Shown here in pieces: positions 37,724 through 51,200 of a stretch of 64,000 bases of DNA (positions within the stretch are counted from its first letter, which is position 1; each line of letters begins with the position of its first letter). The stretch comes from Lingula anatina (taxonomy: Eukaryota; Brachiopoda; Lingulata; Lingulida; Lingulidae). Made by a program: the position numbers and the translations under genes. The notes beneath the pieces were generated by a model, which was not told the origin of the DNA, searched no databases, and saw only the letters and a program-made list of their open reading frames with translations. Location of the stretch: positions 25,453 to 89,452 of the forward strand of contig NW_019775842.1 in assembly GCF_001039355.2 (NCBI RefSeq). The letters run 5' to 3'.

Positions 37724-38477
37724 ATATGTATCTTAGGATATAAACAATTATTTCTCAAGAAAAAATGCCAGGGCTTGTTTAAATTGAACAAAGCAAGAAA
37801 TTACAATATTATAATATCAAATATAAATGAAAGGAATTGAGACAAATCCCTCTTTTCTAACATTAAAAGATAAATGGCCTGACTTTCTATAGATAATCAA
37901 CATCTCATTTCAATGTTTGGAAATTAAAAATATTGATAAACAATTTGGGGATTAGATATTTATAACAAAAAATTAATTAATTTAAAAAATCTTACTAATA
38001 CAAGAAAAAACTATTTCTTCACTTCAAAAAATAGAAACACTGAAAACCACCGATTGAATTAAATTCAAAGAACATGTCTTAAATGTGCTGTTTAATATCA
38101 GTAATCCATTATCTTTTTTATATCAAGGAAATGGTTCAGTCATGGTAGTAGCAAAACGTAACATTTTTCTACCCATCTCACAAACCATTTGCATAGTATA
38201 CACCGTACATTTAAAACACCGATAAATAACACACACGTTTGCTTGACCAGTACTGAATAGTGAATAACACGCTCCTTTTAATTTTTAATAAGACCAAGAC
38301 TAAGAGTGAAGCCACCAGCAAACAACTCGAACTTCAGATCCAATCACGCCGTCATGAAGGTTAAACTAAGGATCTTAAATATGTTAATACTGAATTTAAC
38401 CAAATGTACGACGACTCTTATTAGCAATCGCTAGTCTTATTACCGAAGCTCAATACGGCGAAGTTCAGTAAACTCAC

Positions 38478-38607
38478 CATGCATGGACAGACTACATGCC
38501 TCTTGGACCGCTGTAACAAGGAAATCTGCCACTGTTTACCTTTGCATGTTTGGTCGCAGCTGGGATCACGTGACAGGAAAGCGATTGCGCACTCTCCACG
38601 CACGAGT
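38478..38607 (-). other. Putative first exon of the PPxY gene, duplicate copy
   Basis: Allelic copy of 29431-29560, with the same donor and the TCACGTGA motif at 38566-38573. The rest of the PPxY gene does not follow on this contig. Confidence 0.4.
38566..38573. promoter_or_regulatory. TCACGTGA E-box, duplicate copy
   Basis: Identical to 29519-29526 within the allelic copy. Confidence 0.35.
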
Positions 38608-40010
38608 TTTTTTTAGTAGAAGTTGATGCATTGTGAATCTGGAGCTCACTAAACAATTTTTTTACTCACGTTTTTTTTTTTTTGTGTTAGTTTGATAAAT
38701 TTAATAGTACTGTGTGATTATTCATCACCAAAATGTATGAAGTTCTAAAATAAAGATTTTTGATTGATGTAATGTGTCAAAATTATAGCACAGTCGTGAC
38801 TACTGGTAGATTATAGGAGTGGAGTTGGGCATGCAGCGTGTTGCTAACAGTAGATTCAACGAAAGCGGCCTTTAATCATGTTAGTGACCATTCTTATATT
38901 CCTTTTTTGATACATATTTCTTTATTCTGTGTGTATTTCACAACAGTACAAAATAATGACAAATAAAATGCTATTAAATATACTTAAATTTATTCATAAA
39001 ATAAATTTGGTTGTTACCTTCATCATAGAAGTACTGTAGTCTCTACTTCTATGCCTACATGTACATCTCTGTGTGAAGTGACAGTTAAGTTTAGATTTAT
39101 GCAATGAACTAAAATCGTATACGTTACTGTTCTTTTTCCAAGTTTCAAAATTTACTTGATTTTCCCATATGCATCTACAATTTAACATTTATCTGATGAT
39201 GGAAGGTTATCTTAATTGATGATATAATAGTATACTAGTACATATATATTTTTAGTATTATTACAGTGTAATGATAAATTAGGTTCCGAGCCAAAGATAT
39301 GCTACGAATACCTAATCTTATCCTGCCAACCATTGTAAAAATAAACTGAAAAAAAAAAAATGATAAAACAATGTAGCAAATATATTGCACAGCTCAAAAT
39401 TGAAGTGATAAAATCAATATAGAATAAATAAATAAACAAACAATTACTATCAATTTTAAACTTTCTACTGCCCATACCAATGTAACCTTTGAATTCAATA
39501 AATAGCAATCAATATAGACATTTTTACTCTTGTATTTATAAAATAAAACATTGCTTTTTTCACCTATAAGTGCAATGTGGATTATCTGGGCATTCAGATT
39601 TTAGAAGTATACAAATACAAATGATGTTAACTACGGCATCAGTGGACAGGTATGGTGTCACTTCAGTGAAAGACAACAGAAATCTTTCCAAACAGAAATA
39701 TTCAATAACACAAGATTAAAGAAATTATTTCTTGAAAACATCAATCTTTAGAAACATCATCTTATATGCAATCTACATTTTACATTACATTTTTGTTTAG
39801 TGTTAACAAATAACTTCTGAGCATGTGTGGATGACCAAGTCACATTTTATCAATATGACAATAATGACCCAACTTGACAAATCACATTACAGTCACTGAA
39901 CAATTTTTCAAACATACAAAATGCCATTTGTGGATGGTATTTGGTATTAAGTGTAAATTATAAACTTCTTGTGGCAAAGATTAATATTGTAGTGACACAT
40001 CATTTTTATT
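38608..40010. other. Intergenic DNA, duplicate copy
   Basis: Allelic copy of 29561-30949; holds the ZFYVE26 3' UTR and nothing else recognisable. Confidence 0.45.
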
Positions 40011-43000
40011 TTATTTCTTTGGTTTCAGTCTTTGTTGCAACCATTTGTCACATATATTTTTCACAGCAGGTTGGCCTGCCCTCAGTGCAGCACCAGATAT
40101 TCTTTGTACATCCTCAACCCGCTCCTCTTTTACAGCAATCAAATAGGCCGACTTCAGCTTGCCACACAATATGTAGGCATTAATTTTGTTAGCCTGGCTC
40201 TTTATAAGCTTGATCAGACTTTCTGCTTCTTTTGCCTGTAAAATACGAAAAGGAAGTAATGAAATGTGTGAAGTACATGAAGTAACTAAATGATTAAAAC
40301 TTAACCAATAGTAGGTACCATGCCTACAGACATATTTGTCACTCTGATAGCCACATCAATTTTTTTAAACTTTATGACTTCACAGGTTGGGGGGAGGGAG
40401 GGGTGAGGAGAACCCTCTTATATCCCAACCATTTCAAATTCCTTCACTGAATGTTACTTCATGGTATTGCCTCTGGAAGTTTTGACTATATTGCTTTTAT
40501 AACATATCTTAGCAATTCAAAAATCACAGTCCAAAATTTTTATGTACCAGAGGCAATACCATTAATTAGTTTTAAATGAAAATTTCTGGAATAACATGGA
40601 CTAGTTTTCAAGAGAACCAAATTTAAAGTTTTGGAATTTTTTTTTAAATCCACTCGATATGTAGGTGTAATTTTTACAACTCCATTACATCAATAAAGTG
40701 AACAACACACCTCAGTGGCATCGTCTGCCATGACTCTAATACATGCTCCTATGACTTCATCATAACTCTGGTCATCACATAGTCCAGACTCCTGGATGCA
40801 GCCCAGTAATTGCTTTACAGAGATGAATTTCTTCTGTTTAGACAGCTGCCGGGCTACTGTGGTGTACACCAAGGTTGCATTCAACTGGAATTCCTACAGC
40901 AGAAAAAGCATTTCTATCAATGACTTAATGTCATTTCTGGGCGACTAGATACATAAATGTGAACAAAAAATGTGCTGTAAAAAATATCTTTTACAACAAA
41001 TCAACTTTATATATAAATACAGCAGCTTCTGCCTACCTGTATTATCCTAAATGCAATACCAAATCCATCATTAATATTTTTTCCTGCTACCATAACCTAA
41101 AATTTTGCAAACAAATTAATTTTTCATTCATTGTATAAATATGAACAGTCCATGACAAAATGAATTTCATAAACGCACATTTTTTTTAAACATAAAATTT
41201 TAAGAGTTATGAGCTTGAAGTTCTAAAAGCGTGTTACATTTTTTTGTTACTTTCAAAAGCAAACACTCATCTCATTGGTTATGTAATCATTTTACCAAAC
41301 ATGTCTTTCAAAAAGACTACAGCAAACGGAAAAATTCATCTTAAATAAAACTTCATCTCATGACCTGAACTCATTACCTCACAATCAACCATTTCATCCC
41401 TATATAAATATAATAATAATAATTATAATAATAATAATATAATATTAGTAATGATAATAATAATATAAATAATAATTATAATAATAATAAATGCAGCATT
41501 TCACCCACCATGTTGACTACATCCACTTTGACATTGTTGTTTCCAAATAAAGTGGGTATTTTTCCTGGTGGGAACATGAGTTCTCCTGCTGCCGCCCCGG
41601 CATTGTAATACTGGTGTAAGAATTTAGTGACTTCCACCTGAAGGCTGATTGTGTTAATGTACCTAAAATATCAAATATTCTATAGTAATAGAATAATCAA
41701 TCAAGAGCAGGCAAATCTAAGGAAGAGAATTTCAATAATTTAAAAAATGCTTTTAGTGTGTCAGAAGAAAGCTGACAACTCACTAGACATTGGGGCCATT
41801 CATAATTGATGATCAGAGTATTAACTGATCTGCCAACTAAATATGGCTGACCCCACTTTAAAAGGGATGCAGCTAATTCCATGGTGCTCTCTCCACCTCT
41901 ACATGCACCATTGATGCAGGGACCTCTGAGCTGAGATTTATTCCATTTAATGGCGCGTGTGGAGGCGGGGAGACCATCGAAAACAGCAGCATCACTTTTG
42001 AAGTGTGGTCGGCCATATTTTGTCAGCCGATCAGTTAGTACTTGGACAATCTATTGTGAATGGCCCCATAGAGAGTTCCGTTTAATTGTGCAGCAACACT
42101 TTGATATTTTACAAAGGAACCTTATTTACCCAGACACAGCAACAGAGCAGGTAAAAAGAATTTCTAACCTTGATTTATTCCTTTTTTCTTCTGATTATGT
42201 TATAGCCAAATTAAAAGCACTGCCGGTCAAATAAAATTTCAAAGGACCCAGAGATATCATATATAATGTTAATACTAGGAACATGCATGAAGGAGTGCAC
42301 ATAGGGAGCACTCTTTCCTCTATCTCTGATATACCTATTCACTTCTTTAGGAGGCTGCAGCAGTCTCAAAGTGTCTCCACCACTACCACCCCAGTCTGGT
42401 ACCCTTCTTCCAGCAGGACCCTTCAGTCCTACCAACCATAGCTTCTGTTCCAGGTAGTCTTCCAAGTGTTGTTTGGCATCTTGTATATAGGAGAGACGGT
42501 TGTACAAATCCCCATATGATACAGCACCATGTTGGAAAGAATATGAGATGCAAGTCATGGCAGCTCTAACATAATCCTAAAGAAGAAAAATTTTACAGTG
42601 AATATATAAAAATACCCCAGCTGCCATATTCCTAAAAGAGAAAATTACAAAAATGAAGCCACATTACTTAAATAGACAGAGTTCAAATTTAAAAGAGCTA
42701 ATGTTACGCATGCTCCTACTTTAGATCTATTTCATAGTTCTATTGTTGTCTTGCATGAAGTCTATGTACTAACAATATCATGCAATGGTTTTTTTGGCTC
42801 TCTCAATTAGGCATTTTTCTCTTTTCCTCATCTCTTCTAACCATAAGGGCCCTTTTTTTTTTCAAAAATGATAACTTTAATTTATTTCATTCTGAATGGC
42901 TTTAACCCCAGCTTTCTTGCTACTGACAATGAAGATGAAACTAGACTACAGGGTGCCAAAGCCAATGCACTGTCAAATTCTGTCACCAAATTTCTGTCAA

Positions 43001-46000
43001 AGAGACTCTGGTAAAAGTTATCCCTTCAACCTCTCCAGCCCCCCCCCCCTCCTCCCCCTCCTCCTCTTCCTCTCTCTCTCTCTCCCCAAAAACACACAAA
43101 AGGAACACTTTTTTGATTTTGGAATAGTTAATGGGGCAACTTCATTTCCAGACTTGTCTGAAAAGTGTATGCTAAGGCCCGATGTGTAAATTAGAGAAAT
43201 ACACAACTAAAGCAAAGTTTCAAGTCTCACCTTCATGAACAACTGCAACTGGTACAACACTTGCATGTATTTTTTCTTGTTTAGGTATCTACATGCTGCT
43301 TTGAGGTAGGGTGCCCATTTCTCTAGGGTGGTGTCTATTAAGATTAGCTGATCTTGGAGCTTGGCCATTTCTCCAGTCTTCAGAGTGGGGACAAGAAGAC
43401 ATTCAACAAACACATCTGGTGAGCATCTCTGGAAGGCATGCAATCAATAGTTTGTATGATAATATCAAAGGCTACAGACCAAATCAAAGTGTTCCTTAAT
43501 TAGAAGAATCAAAAACTTGCTAAGCAAAAAAATATATTTTCACTTTTGTTGCTTGTACAAGGACATATTTCCTGTGTGCCAAAATTGCCTAATTCACAAG
43601 TGTCATGTTACTCTGACAGTTTGTCAGTTCAGTCTTTTCACAAGCAAACATAACTGATAATGAATACTTTTCCTCTACCTTGTCTAAAAGATATTGCACA
43701 GCCTTCATCCAATACCCATGTTTTCTATAGAAGCTAATGACGCTGCCATATGTACCATATGCTTTCAGGTAGTACAAACATTCTTGCAACTGTTGTTCAC
43801 TGATGTTGGTCTCTTCGTTCTGTACCTGGAAAATATGAACTTTCTGTTTGCAATACAAAATTTCAATAAGAGTGAAAAGAATTTTTAAAAACAGTTGTTC
43901 TTTTAAAAATAAGTTCTATGTCTAAGCTTTTCGCCTGCATATGTAAATTCAAATGTGTGAAAATGCAGAAATATGTACAGTAGGCATTGAAATACCTAGT
44001 ATGTGCACGTGCCATAATTCTTATTTCAAACATTCATTCCACTGACAATGACAATGAAACAATTTCTCTCCATTCATGAACCTACCACAAACGGCTCAGC
44101 TATGAGACTGCTGATTGACTTCAGAGATGCCTGTAGTGCCTGGATCTGAAATGACATAAACCAATCAAAATTTAACACTTCTCATACATTCAATCACCTG
44201 ACAGGTTGCAAATGAAACAGATAAATAACTACAAATTCCAGAAAAAAAAATGAGTCAGCAAAGCTGTAAAATTGGCAGACATATAGATGAAAAATAACTG
44301 ACAGAAGCTGTAACACTCAAACAGTATAAAAATGGTGAACAATCAATTTGACTATGAAAGTGCACAAAATGTTTTTTTATTTTCACATTTGATGCAATAT
44401 TTCATAAAGCTTAACAGCATAAACACTATTAGTTGTTAATTAGGTACTACTGCTATTATGGACATTCAGAAAATGCAACTACCATAGGGCTTCACTGGAA
44501 TTCAAAGTAATGAAAAAAAAAATCCAATTAAGCTGAAATTCAAACCTGACCTGTATTTTGTTGCTTTGAATCAGTCCTGGTATTTTGAAGATAATAAGTC
44601 ATATGGTTATCCATTACTATGTAAATTTTGTTAAGCACACAGTGAGGACAACCAATGCAGGTGATAGCAACATATCCAGAAACAAAATTTCTATCCAACA
44701 GCTTTAAATTCACTTTACTACTAACTGTCTTTGAGGCTTATGAATAATAAATTTGTCATCAATGCATTAAACTATTTCCTAGATAAATAATAACAAGAAC
44801 TGTTTTAATTTTCTAACCAGTGACTGCATTGTATAATAACTGACTTACTGTGTTGATTCCAGAGCCTGGTAAATTTTCTATGCATTCTACAATATCATTC
44901 AACAAATTGGAAGACTGTTGATACTGATTTTTGTCCACTGGTGCCTGAAAAAACAGACAAATGCCAAGTACTTTATGATATCAAAAATGCAAATATGTTA
45001 ACCTAAGATTAAAAATTTAAGTAAAAGTAATCAGACCATTCTATCAGAACAGTTCATTTCTATCATTATTATAACCCCATTTTATCTTGATCAGTCCAGA
45101 GTTGCCTTTAATATTAACTAAAGTTGAATAAACTACCTTCATACACCTAGAAAATTTTTCTCTTGCTGCCTGGAAGTCTCCAGTTTTTAGGCAAGCTTTT
45201 CCCCAAGCAGCCCAAACACCTGCAGGATCAAGTCCACATTTGGTTGAAATTTCCATGGCTAGCGAGAGTCGCTCATCCTCAATTAGTTTATCTCTCAGTC
45301 TCCTGCAATGATAAAATATAAAATACCAACCGCTGATCACACTCAATCCCAAGTTTCAAAGTAGTGACTATATTTCTAAAAATTCTATAAAACTAAAAAG
45401 CATTTATGTTTATGTTTGCCATGGCCTGTTCAGTACGAGACTTTCAGGACATGCTAGAATTAAGAACAGTCTTGTTAAGCAGTGGAACCTGGGGTTTAGA
45501 ACAATGCCCCTATTAGAGAAAGTTGGATGACAAAGATAAGGATTTATAATAACAGCCACAGCTGACATAGTTAAGAGTACCTTTAAAACATAAATACAAT
45601 ATGTTACTTGCAAAACATGAAAATTGTGAGTTAAAATTACAACTGCACAAAAGCTAATGAGATGAAACATTATGTATAATGTCATGTATAACTTGAAAAT
45701 AATGATGAGATCAAATCTAATATATATAGGTCCCACACCTTACTGTTTCTAACTGTGTAAGCTTCTGAAGACTTGGAATGTGTTTACAGTGTGATGCAAC
45801 CAGAAGGTTCAGCATCTCCACTCTTCCACTGTACATCTCACACTGAGCTATACCATTACTGTTCCCACATGATAAGAACTTCATCTTGGCGTTGAACAGA
45901 AGGTACTTCATCATGCTGAAATATCATTGTTAAATGAAATATCAAACCTTTGATCATAAGAAATTTAAAAAAAATTCTGAAGTTTCATGTTAAGAACATG

Positions 46001-48272
46001 ATACTTTAATTTCTTCACATATTTTTCTCTTAAGGTAGATCGGTCGTTACATGTTCCAACGTTTGAATTTTTTAAAAAATTTTTTTGTTTGAAGAGACAC
46101 CCAAGTACATTAAAAATTTGCAAAAAAAATTGGGGGTCACCGACCAAATAAGAGAACTAGCCCCAAATATGATACACCCTGCATATCGCACTAGTCCCCA
46201 TTCAAATCAATGGGAAAATGGGTGTTTTCTCACTAAAGCATTATTTTTATGACTTTCTGACGTTCGAATTTTTTTAAAAATTTTTTTTGTGTAAAGAGGC
46301 CTCCAAGTACATTTAAATTTTACCAAAAAAATTGGGGGTCACCGACCAAATAAGAGAACTACGCCAAGTTGAAGTGCATTACACCCTGCGTGACGCACTA
46401 GTCGGAAGTCCCTATTCAAATCAATGAGAAATGGGTGTTTTTCACTAAATTGTTATTTTTTATGATTTTTTTTTTTGTGTGTGTGTGTGTGTGTCTGTGT
46501 GGAGAGACATCTAAGTACATTTAAAACTTCCATTATGTTTAACAGTTGAAGTGAGTGTACTCAGCTATTTTCAGATTTGTCATACTGATGAGAAGGTGTA
46601 AGCCATTAACTTTACAACAAAATTATTGAAGAGAGTAATAAGGGAAATACTCATGCATATGAAAAAAGTTAATTGCCGTTGTTATTTATTAATGAATATA
46701 ACATGAACGTGACAGCGTAAACACTGTGTTGTCAAGTAAAATGAAGCGTCTGATACAAAGTATCAAATGCGGCATTCACGTGCATGCTTGCTTGCGGTGC
46801 GTTCAGTACACTTTGTTTACACTGACAAGTCAAGGTCAGAAGTGCACAATTCTTCTGTATTATATAACGCAGTTTCAATTTTGGTTGGTGAATTTTCTTC
46901 AAGCTGTATGGCCATTTTCTGAACATTTGTATAAGCTAAGAAATATTTCTCAGTCCAAATTTCTCTAAGTCCAAATGAGTGGCGTTATGACGCACTTCCG
47001 GTTTTTGTCGAAATCTAAGCTACGGTTTCAGCAGCACTTTCAGGGCGTTCTACCTCAAAATGTACGCAGCCGCTTTGATTGGAATTTACAACACTTATTC
47101 TTTACATGATATAGCATCTACGTGCATAATTTGTGAGCTTTAGCTGTCATACATTTGCTAGTGCCAATTCAAATTGTAAAAGGAGCTATTCCGACGATTT
47201 CTTGAAGGGCAAGTCTATGAACGTGCTACAGTTGTCGTATGGAATCATAGTCGACAAACGTTGTCGAAAATCTGTATCGATCATACAGAGTTACAGACAA
47301 GTTGATAATGTGTGTTTATCTTATAGATAATTGTTTTATTTCCTCAAATTGATAAAACAGACTGAAGTGTCGTTAGAGACGATTGACGATGCGCTGAAAT
47401 TGCGCAAATCGTCAAATTACGTAACGACCGATCTACCTTAAGATATGGAATTCAAAATGGTAAGATTAGCGATCCTCATGCAAATTAAAAATTATATTAT
47501 AAGATTAAATCATGGTTTAGAGTTACCTAATGACAAGGCCATAATCCACTTCAGCATGATTCTTTACAGCAAGTAATTTTGAAACATTGTCGCACAAATT
47601 AAGCAACAACTGTCCACATTCTTTTGCATCACTGTGCAGTGCCAGGATGGATAGGCACAATGGAAGACTCGGGGCCTAAAAACAAAATATTATTATATAC
47701 ATTAGCAGGGGCGGATCCAGAGATATTTTCTGACAGTTTTTCCAAATTATCTTTGTTGATTCATCCTCCAAATTTGACCCTCTTCCGACAGAAAGAATTA
47801 GACACCCGTCAATGTAAACTTGAAAATCTGACCGTCTTTCAGAAGACGCAGAAGACGGCCTAAATCCGCCCCTGATTAGGGTATAACATGTGTTTTTAAC
47901 TTGTAGATCTTAATGCATTTTTAAAGACATCTCATTTTCAGCAGTTTTAATTTTTATACCAATACTACATTATCTAACTACTGAAATTCTGATCAAACAC
48001 TCACATGTTCATAGTAAAAATCTTCTCTTAAGTTTTTGTTGTGAGTTTGGTCTTGTGTTAGCTGCCAGAAGAACTCGGACTGCTGCTGCTGATCAGTGAC
48101 AGTTTTATTTATATCAGCTTCATCATCTTCATTGTCCTCCTCGATGATATTTTCTGGCGTTCTGGACAGCACAGATATGCGGGCTGGGCTTGCAGACATA
48201 CGACCAGCTGACCCTGACAACCTGTCCCGCAGTCTCTGCTGCAACATTTCTTTTTCCAAACCCTCCCTATGA
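40011..48272 (-). CDS. ZFYVE26: ZFYVE26 exons 25-37 (C-terminal region)
   Basis: Exons in transcript order: 48005-48272, 47527-47675, 45739-45915, 45137-45302, 44849-44944, 44086-44145, 43679-43825, 43231-43428, 42335-42576, 41509-41662, 41037-41096, 40711-40893 and 40011-40235. They encode the acidic linker after the FYVE finger (ENIIEEDNEDDEADIN) and then the alpha-helical C-terminal repeats, including MKYLLFNAKMKFLSCG, the ISTKCGLDPAGVWAAWGKAC block, SVISFYRKHGYWMKA, QVLYQLQLFMK and the final KSAYLIAVKEERVEDVQ. All introns use GT-AG. The intron between 45915 and 47527 contains the 1404-bp TTAA transposon, absent from the other allele. Confidence 0.93.
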
Positions 48273-51200
48273 CTACAAGAAAAAAACAAAATATGCTGGC
48301 TGCTTATTGGAAGTGATGACAAACTAGCATGTAGGGGTGCATGTATGAATGTTTTTGTGTGAGCATGCAAGTGTGACTTGTGAACACTTCTTGAGGTGTA
48401 TTTTCTCAAACAACAGATCAGTATACAAATGAAATAACTTAAAGTAGTCACAGACTTTAACTATATTTTTAGTATTTTTTTGATTAGGTTCTTCATTTCA
48501 TTCTTCATTTAGCTCTCAACTTCCAAAAAATGTATATGATTATGTAATAATCAAATCTTTATTTTGAATTTCGATATAAAGGACATTTAGTTTAAAGTTT
48601 TAAGATCTTCAGATATTAGGAAATAAAAGCTTTAAAAACAGGGGAAGGTCAGGGATTAAATTACAAAAGTACAGCAATAATAGGAATTATTATTATTTTT
48701 TTAACTAAGATGATCCCCCGACAAAATTAATTCCTTCTCTCTACCAGAGGTCTTCTCTAGCTGTTAATACTGTACAATTTAAAATAAATAAAAAATACAT
48801 ACATAGTATGTACAACCAATGTATCCCAGCTAGTGAAAGCATTATAGTATTAGTTTAGATAAACAGAGCTTACCCTCAAGTATTTAAAAGCTATAACCTA
48901 CAGAAGTAATCAGTGTTTACCAAAGTATGCAAAACAAACTTTTCTGCACATTCTCCATTATTTTTTCCCACAGTAAACAAGAAATAACACATATGATCAT
49001 TTAAAAATGACTTAAAAAAAGGAAAAGAAAACATAGGAAATAGGAAGAGAGCTTGGTGTTTTGGATGTACATGTAAATCTGACTTGATTGTGGTAGATAA
49101 AGTTAAGTGTGTTATTATTATAAGTGTGTGGTGTAATTTTAATTCATATTTCTGGTCATCTTATATGTGATATAATACTGTTACAGACAAAACTTGTCAA
49201 TCAAATCTTTCGTAGTTTTGTTTTGATTTAGCTGCAGATCGAAATACTCCCACTCTGCAATCTTGGTTATCTTACCCCATTACTGCCTCAAAGCAGTCAT
49301 CACAAGTCCTGGCCTTGGTGCCATTGATATTGGTAGTCCTTGCAGAGCAGGCATAGCACACTACTCTGCCACAACGTCTGCAGTGATGACGTCGCACAAA
49401 CTGAATTGAAGGACATACAATGTTTTACAAGAATTTTCATTTTAGTTGTTATTAAAATCAATCTAAATAGATTTGAATTGAATTGAAGAACATACAGTGT
49501 TTTACAAGAATTTTCATTTTAGTTGTTAATAAAATCAATCTTAATAGAAATTTCAATTTGTACAATTATTCAATATATCATCAAAAAGAAGGATTTACAT
49601 GAAGAAAAAAAAACATTTAATTTCAATAAAATACTAAATATCAAGAATTTCCTCATAATTTTACTAGCTGTTCTTTATTAAATGTTAAGGTAACCCAAAA
49701 CCAAAATAGACTCACCATACTGAATCTCTCGATCTTGCACACCATACAGATACTGACTGCCATGTCCGCTACCCATTTGTCTTTAGTTGGAGGTTCAGCA
49801 GGCAAGAGGAACTGTCCACTGGGACTGTAGTACGAGGAGATTAAGTCTGTACCCTCTTTCACACCATAGCTACTGCCTGCGGACACTCCAGATGAAAGGA
49901 TATCAGTGGGGGACCTGGACACTAGTGATGCTGGATAATTATTAAAAAAAAAATACATGCTGTTAGTCCCACAGAAAGATCGAGTTTAAGACTGGGTTCC
50001 CATCCCTAGATCGATCTAACAGGATCCGTCTATCTCCACAGGGTCCCTCACTAAATTACTTTTAGCCCAAGCGGCTTTGATGTCTGGGTCGCCAACTAAA
50101 GCTGCTAAACGATAGTTAATTTCCCCTTATCAGCCTCCACAGGCTTGACAGACATCTAAGCCACCCAAGTAAATTGCATTAAGTGAGAATCCCCTCGGAG
50201 ATAGTTCGATCCAAAGTTAGTACGATAGGGTCTGGGAATGGCCTCTATGAGAGAATGGTGATAACCTGGAGTACAAGTGATATAAATGTAGGTCATAGGT
50301 CGCATTAACAACAATAGATGATTTACGGACTAACAGATCTGCGGATCAATTATGTCCGACCCACTTGAAAGCTTACCAAGTAATCCCCACCGAGAATCTA
50401 TTCATTGTCTATCAGGGGATTATGCGACAAACTTTGAAGTGGGTTGGCCATATTTGATCCAAGGATATTTAGTCTGCAGGTTAACTTGTTATAAATGCTC
50501 CCTTTAACTCAATCCTCCCCCTCCTCATTATACAATGAAAATACACTTCAAATATTCCAAAAACACAAACAGAAAATAAAGAAAATACCTAAACTGGCTG
50601 TTCTTGGGTATCTTCTAAATGTCAAATCTGAGAATGATGTATTATGAAGGAGACTTGGGGAATCAGTGGGGTTCACTGTGGATACAGATGTGGCAGAGTC
50701 ACTCCTGCTCCTCTCTGAAGTAGATGAATGTTATTAACAATTTTACTTTACTATATTCATAACATTTTTTCATATTTTGGTCTTTCTAGAATTCAATCAG
50801 AGGTGTTTTGTATTCTGATTTCATTGCTGAAGTCTGTCTGCCTAATACTGGGTCCATGTCTGAGGCACTTTCCAATGACTGACTAAGGAGATTTCTTTTT
50901 CACTGTTACAGTAACTATAATTCAATTACAAGATGTAAAATGACTGATTGCTAAGCATGAGATGAAGTTCAACTTTAAGTGACAACCATTTTCCTAAAAT
51001 GGTAGAAATGCTAAAAGGACTCCATGAGTTCCTTATATTATAATGGAATAAAAGAATTACCATCCTCTATCTGAACCACTGGGAACTCCAAAGCCTTGTT
51101 GGCATATTCTGCTATCAGCCCATCAAATTCCTTCAAACTGCAGCCAAGGCTTTTGTCAGAGAGATGGTTGTAGTCTGCCTGCATGCTTTCATATGCCTTA

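Larger units (their letters stand above)
37724..48258. repeat. Contig-start overlap, copy 2 (allele of 28674-37722)
   Basis: Follows 28674-37722 from its first base. It continues uniquely past 48258 into the rest of ZFYVE26, so this is the copy to use for the full gene. It carries the extra 1404-bp TTAA element. Confidence 0.95.
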
